From contig QHME01000002.1 in assembly GCA_003258735.1 (NCBI GenBank), forward strand, positions 124,001-188,000: a stretch of DNA of 64,000 nucleotides, given 5' to 3'. Every line of letters starts with the position of its first letter. Positions within the stretch are counted from its first letter, which is position 1. Made by a program: the position numbers and the translations under genes. This document shows, one piece after another, positions 61,082-64,000 of the stretch. Below the pieces are notes generated by a model that made no database searches, had not been told where the DNA came from, and was given only the letters and a program-made list of their open reading frames with translations. Source of the stretch: Candidatus Melainabacteria bacterium. Lineage in GTDB: Bacteria; Cyanobacteriota; Vampirovibrionia; Gastranaerophilales; Gastranaerophilaceae.

Positions 61082-61843
61082 CTACCATGGATAATTCTTA
61101 GGAATTTTCCAACCATTCAACTGAATCATCTTCGTACAATATCCACAATTTGTACAGCCCTTCACACAAGCCCAAGTACCGTTCTTGGTCAGCCCATCTT
61201 CTGTTCCATCCCATTTAAATGCATAAGGTGTAACAAAATCAGTCGAGGTCCTTGTTGAATCAAATTTTCCATCTCCAAGGTCTTTACCTGTGACTTTGGC
61301 AAAATTAAAGGCAAAAATTTTTCTAGGAACATTTACTCTCACTCCATTACCCTTATAATCTTCAATCAGGTCTTTTTGATTTATATAGTACGCAATATCT
61401 CCACCATTTCTATCTACAGAAAAAGTCATACCACTACCATCCATCAAATATATGCATACGTGAATTTGTCCTCTTTCATGGGTACATTCCTCGTAACCAA
61501 GATTTTTCATATAAGGAAAAATATATTGTTTCAAAAATTCAACCTGTTCATCATAAGAATAAGCTTTTTCCTCAATCCAACCATCAGTGTCACCATTATC
61601 TGCTATCGACATTTTTATTGTTTGGTTTATTCGAGAATAAAATGCCTTTAATTGTGTCTCAGTTCTTTGTTTTGCAAATGTACTCATCAAAGTTGGAATT
61701 GTCATTGCAGCTACAACACCAATGATACCAAGAGTGATTAAAACCTCGGCTAATGTAAAGCCAAATCTTGCCTTGGTTGGCAACAAATTTACGTGCGTAG
61801 CACTTTCCGCTAATGCCAAAACAAAATTTTTCAAAATTTTCAT
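61082..61843 (-). CDS. Prepilin-like protein with type IV N-terminal methylation signal (copy 3)
   Basis: The product is 253 residues. A 28-residue leader ends at Gly28, then FTLAEVLITLG with Glu at +5 and a hydrophobic helix to about residue 50. The globular part has several Cys (KGCTNCGYC) and the tail MIQLNGWKIPKNYPW shared with the other two copies. ATG 61843 has GAGGTAAG upstream; a TTG 15 bases earlier is in frame. It is divergent from the small HTH-like gene at 61960. It is probably a pseudopilin or secreted pilin; the surface disulphides may depend on the tethered thioredoxin at 41520, which is inference. Confidence 0.86.
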   Translation of the reverse strand: MKILKNFVLALAESATHVNLLPTKARFGFTLAEVLITLGIIGVVAAMTIPTLMSTFAKQRTETQLKAFYSRINQTIKMSIADNGDTDGWIEEKAYSYDEQVEFLKQYIFPYMKNLGYEECTHERGQIHVCIYLMDGSGMTFSVDRNGGDIAYYINQKDLIEDYKGNGVRVNVPRKIFAFNFAKVTGKDLGDGKFDSTRTSTDFVTPYAFKWDGTEDGLTKNGTWACVKGCTNCGYCTKMIQLNGWKIPKNYPW

Positions 61844-61878
61844 ACTTACCTCACACAATATTAAACTAATATGTTTAT

Positions 61879-61922
61879 ATTACATTAATTACTTTATTAA
61901 TGCAACAATAATTACATTGATT
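61879..61922. promoter_or_regulatory. Candidate operator between prepilin 3 and its HTH gene
   Basis: Two direct repeats ATTACATTAATT (61879-61890) and ATTACATTGATT (61911-61922) are spaced 32 bp apart, about three helical turns. An inverted pair CATTAAT (61883-61889) / ATTAATG (61896-61902) overlaps the first. Its position in the divergent gap points to control by the HTH protein; unproven. Confidence 0.45.
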
Positions 61923-61959
61923 CGTTATTTTTATATTGATACGTGTAATTATATAAAGT

Positions 61960-62166
61960 ATGAGAATCATCACAGAACTAAAAGAAATTCTATATACAAA
62001 AGGTTTGACCTTGAAATTTGTAGCCCAAGAGTTGGAAAAACAACTCAACAAACCATATACATTAGCAAACCTTTCAAATAAACTTCGTAACGAAACAATA
62101 ACATACAGAGAGATGAAACTCATTGCTGAAATTATTGATTGTTCTCTAGAGCTAAAGACAAAATAA
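61960..62166 (+). CDS. Small HTH-like regulator divergent from prepilin 3
   Basis: The 68-residue protein (IITELKEILYTKGLTLKFVAQELEKQLNKPYTLANLSNKLRNETITYREM, shown here in pieces) has the helical pattern of a compact helix-turn-helix: FVAQELEKQL, TLANLSNKLR and REMKLIAEIIDC. It is less XRE-like than the two other small regulators but has the same size and the same divergent position. It begins 116 bases from the prepilin ATG. No other domain. Confidence 0.65.
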   Translation: MRIITELKEILYTKGLTLKFVAQELEKQLNKPYTLANLSNKLRNETITYREMKLIAEIIDCSLELKTK

Positions 62167-62197
62167 AGATAGTCAAAATTTATATAAAACCATAACT

Positions 62198-62262
62198 GTC
62201 ATTCTGAAAGGATTAAAAATCAAGAAAGATAGCGACGTAGATTTTATCCTGCACTGAATGAC
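62198..62262. repeat. Hairpin-forming repeat element
   Basis: GTCATTC (62198-62204) pairs with GAATGAC (62256-62262), and an inner AGGATTAAAAATC pairs imperfectly with GATTTTATCCT. The ends resemble the GTCATTCTGAA words at 13101 and 26723. It lies between the HTH gene and the rpsR terminator. Confidence 0.6.
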
Positions 62263-62320
62263 ACTATATCTTGTCTGCATTGCCATGCCGACCTACAAAT
62301 CCACACAAACAAAACTCATA

Positions 62321-62361
62321 AAAAAGCACTGTTTGCCAAATATGAACAAACAGTGCTTTTT
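62321..62361. terminator. Intrinsic terminator after rpsR, usable from both sides
   Basis: AAAAAGCACTGTTTG (62321-62335) and CAAACAGTGCTTTTT (62347-62361) are perfect 15-base arms. It lies 20 bases after rpsR on the minus strand. Confidence 0.9.
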
Positions 62362-62381
62362 GTTTATTTTTAACTTTTAAA

Positions 62382-62609
62382 TTAGTCAAAAACGTAGCTG
62401 ATAATAGCTGCTTCTCTAGCCTTTTTGATAGCTTTTGCAATCATTCTTTGGTGTTTTGCACAGTTACCAGTGATTCTTCTTGGAATAATTTTACCAGCTT
62501 CTGTTAAGTATCTTTTCAACTTAGCAGCATCTTTGTAGTCGATTGTTTCAACTTTGTCTGCACAAAGACTACAATTTTTACGTTTTTTCTTATCGTCTTG
62601 TCTTGCCAT
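62382..62609 (-). CDS. rpsR: 30S ribosomal protein S18
   Basis: A 75-residue S18 with the conserved [25 protein letters not shown] and [18 protein letters not shown] blocks. Cys in CSLCADK gives a zinc-like N-terminus. It forms the platform with S6. If the RimI-like protein at 20639 is a true RimI, S18 is its substrate. It lies after ssb, the usual rpsF-ssb-rpsR order, followed by a terminator. Confidence 0.97.
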   Translation of the reverse strand: MARQDDKKKRKNCSLCADKVETIDYKDAAKLKRYLTEAGKIIPRRITGNCAKHQRMIAKAIKKAREAAIISYVFD

Positions 62610-62668
62610 TTTTGTAATTTGCCTTTCTAGCCTTATTATTTTTCTACTATCTTTTTATTATTTATTGT

Positions 62669-63085
62669 TTAGAACGGAACTTCTTCATCATCCATCAACA
62701 CATCAGTGTTACCTTCAGGTGAAGATGATTCCATCTCTCCAAATGTCAAAATATCTCCGTCTTCTGACACATTATTCGTAGCTGAAGAGCTACCGCCCAT
62801 TAACTCGATTGTAGCAGCTTCAATTTCAAAAACTCTTTTCTCAGTACCATCATCCATTTTGCTGATACCATTTTGCAATCTACCTTCTACCAAAACTTTT
62901 TGATTTTTAGACAAAGAAGATACAACTTCTTCTAAAGATTGTCTTTTTGAGATTACTCTAACCAAGATTTCATCTTGTGTTCCGATATTTAGAACAAATG
63001 ACGAAACTGCAACATTGTTCTGAGTGAACCCTGTTTTTGGAGTTTTGTAAACTATACCTGTTACTACTGCTTTTGCTAATGACAT
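62669..63085 (-). CDS. ssb: Single-stranded DNA-binding protein
   Basis: A 138-residue SSB: the OB fold (about 1-100; VVTGIVYKTPKTGFTQNNVAVSSF, KNQKVLVEGRLQNG) and a short acidic C-terminal tail ending DDEEVPF, the peptide that recruits repair and replication proteins. The N-terminal fold is somewhat divergent from E. coli SSB. It lies between rpsF and rpsR as in many bacteria. Confidence 0.95.
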   Translation of the reverse strand: MSLAKAVVTGIVYKTPKTGFTQNNVAVSSFVLNIGTQDEILVRVISKRQSLEEVVSSLSKNQKVLVEGRLQNGISKMDDGTEKRVFEIEAATIELMGGSSSATNNVSEDGDILTFGEMESSSPEGNTDVLMDDEEVPF

Positions 63086-63119
63086 TTTTTATTCCTTTTA
63101 ATTGTCTGAATTTCGATGA

Positions 63120-63419
63120 TTAAACTGAAGCTTTTTCAGAAACTTCCATAAACATTGTTCTTAGAATATTGTCATTCAATCTTAATTGTCTTTTGAATTC
63201 AGCAACTTTGTCAGCAGGCAAAGCTAAAATTGTTGTAGCAAAGAAACCATCTCTGAAATTTTGGATTTCGTAAGCTAATTTTTTTCTACCGCCTTTATCT
63301 GTAGAAACTACGTTTCCACCGAATTCAACGATTGTTGCATTAATTTTTTCAATAACTTTTTCAACTTCTTCAGCATCTAAGTTAGGTTTGAATATAGTCA
63401 TTAATTCATAATTTTTCAT
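63120..63419 (-). CDS. rpsF: 30S ribosomal protein S6
   Basis: A 99-residue S6 with NYELMTIFKPNLDAEEVEKV, STDKGGRKKLAYEIQNFRDGF and the C-terminal RTMFMEVSEKASV. It binds S18 and 16S rRNA. AAAAGGAG precedes the ATG. Expected as first gene of rpsF-ssb-rpsR; its product complex with S18 can regulate the operon in many bacteria, but I saw no obvious leader motif here. Confidence 0.97.
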   Translation of the reverse strand: MKNYELMTIFKPNLDAEEVEKVIEKINATIVEFGGNVVSTDKGGRKKLAYEIQNFRDGFFATTILALPADKVAEFKRQLRLNDNILRTMFMEVSEKASV

Positions 63420-63485
63420 TTTAAATTTTCTCCTTTTACTATTTCTCCAGTGTATGAACTCATCTTACCATGAAAAAATAATTTT

Positions 63486-64000
63486 TTACAACATGTAGTC
63501 AGCCGTAAAGCTGTAGCTTGCAGGTCCAATAAGGAAAATATCCTGATTAGGAGTTTCCTTAGTTCCGCGCCATTCCACGTTTACAGCCCCACCAAGCAAA
63601 TTAACTTTGACTTTTTGTTCTGTTAAGTTATTTAAAACACAAGCCACGACACTGGCACAAGCCCCTGTTCCACAAGCCAAAGTAATACCGCAACCACGCT
63701 CATATACACGCATTTCTATTTCGTTTTTGGAAATAACTTTTACAAATTCAGTATTTGTTTTTTCTGGAAAATACGGATGAACTTCCATATCAGGGCCGTA
63801 TTTTGTAGCAAGCTCCATTGGATCTTCTTCTGTAAAAATAATACAATGAGGATTCCCCATAGAAACAGGTGTAATTTCAAACTCTTTACCTTTTACGTGA
63901 ACTATTTTTTCACCCTCAAAAGGAATCTTTTTGTCCTCAAGAATAGGTGTTCCCATATTTACTCTAACTTTGCCATCATCTTGAATTTCAGGTTTAATCA
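63486..64000 (-). CDS. dapF: Diaminopimelate epimerase, 5' end cut by the window edge
   Basis: The visible C-terminal 171 residues begin before VRVNMGTP and include the SMGNPHCIIF block, the catalytic ERGCGITLACGTGACA with Cys, and LLGGAVNVEW. The frame is open to the right edge, so only the second of the two family domains and part of the first are seen. It interconverts LL- and meso-diaminopimelate, feeding lysA and peptidoglycan. The gap to rpsF is 66 bases. Confidence 0.95.
   Translation of the reverse strand, partial: IKPEIQDDGKVRVNMGTPILEDKKIPFEGEKIVHVKGKEFEITPVSMGNPHCIIFTEEDPMELATKYGPDMEVHPYFPEKTNTEFVKVISKNEIEMRVYERGCGITLACGTGACASVVACVLNNLTEQKVKVNLLGGAVNVEWRGTKETPNQDIFLIGPASYSFTADYML

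Overview
The window is an AT-rich bacterial chromosome segment. I read it as an uncultured gut-type member of the Cyanobacteria/Melainabacteria lineage, probably Gastranaerophilales-like. This is an inference from four things seen: three prepilin-like proteins with the GFTLAEVLITLG N-terminus; large lineage-type proteins with Asn/Ser-rich N-termini and no signal peptide; the ribosomal order infA-rpmJ-rpsM-rpsK-rpsD-rpoA-rplQ-truA-rplM-rpsI; and the lysA-cdaA pair, which as I recall is also adjacent in cyanobacteria. I found no phage, transposase gene, CRISPR array, rRNA or tRNA. Genes at both edges (a histidine kinase and dapF) are cut by the window.

Layout. 1-6.6 kb: truncated histidine kinase, uridine-kinase-like P-loop kinase, a prepilin/HTH divergent pair, YjbQ, RsmG, and a large AAA-ATPase/TPR protein. 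6.6-13 kb: CHASE2-GGDEF diguanylate cyclase, S41 protease, thymidine kinase, a second HTH/prepilin pair, M29 aminopeptidase. 13-13.5 kb: nested inverted-repeat element. 13.5-14.8 kb: unknown protein. 14.9-20.3 kb: ribosomal protein/RNA polymerase alpha operon (minus strand). 20.6-21.8 kb: rimI-bioY. 21.8-22.5 kb: ORF-poor region with a near-consensus promoter. 22.5-26.7 kb: five-gene operon with a ZorA/ZorB-like (MotA/MotB-type) pair, a DUF711/UPF0210 gene and two paralogous unknown genes. 26.9-32.9 kb: ppdK, then kdsC-like/TPR/lysC. 33-39 kb: histidine kinase, GalM-like epimerase, SH3-like secreted protein, pheT. 39-43 kb: two coupled lineage-specific membrane proteins, a tethered thioredoxin, and a sigma-70 factor. 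43-50 kb: lipA, OmpH/Skp-like, YitT, cdaA, lysA. 50-55 kb: dnaK and an 858-residue lineage protein. 55-57 kb: fixCX. 57-61 kb: envelope proteins and HEAT-repeat proteins. 61-62.2 kb: third prepilin/HTH pair. 62.4-64 kb: rpsF-ssb-rpsR and dapF (partial).

Two points stand out. First, all three prepilin-like genes in the window sit head-to-head with a small HTH gene across a 63-117 bp gap that carries gene-specific repeats, which suggests individually switched pilin modules. Second, the ZorA/ZorB-like stator pair lacks any recognisable ZorC/D/E and is instead followed by a DUF711 protein and two proteins sharing an unrecognised domain. A family of short palindromic repeats (core TTCNGAAACAAGTTCNGAA) is scattered between genes, including inside the ribosomal operon. 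Signalling genes for both c-di-GMP (GGDEF) and c-di-AMP (CdaA) are present.
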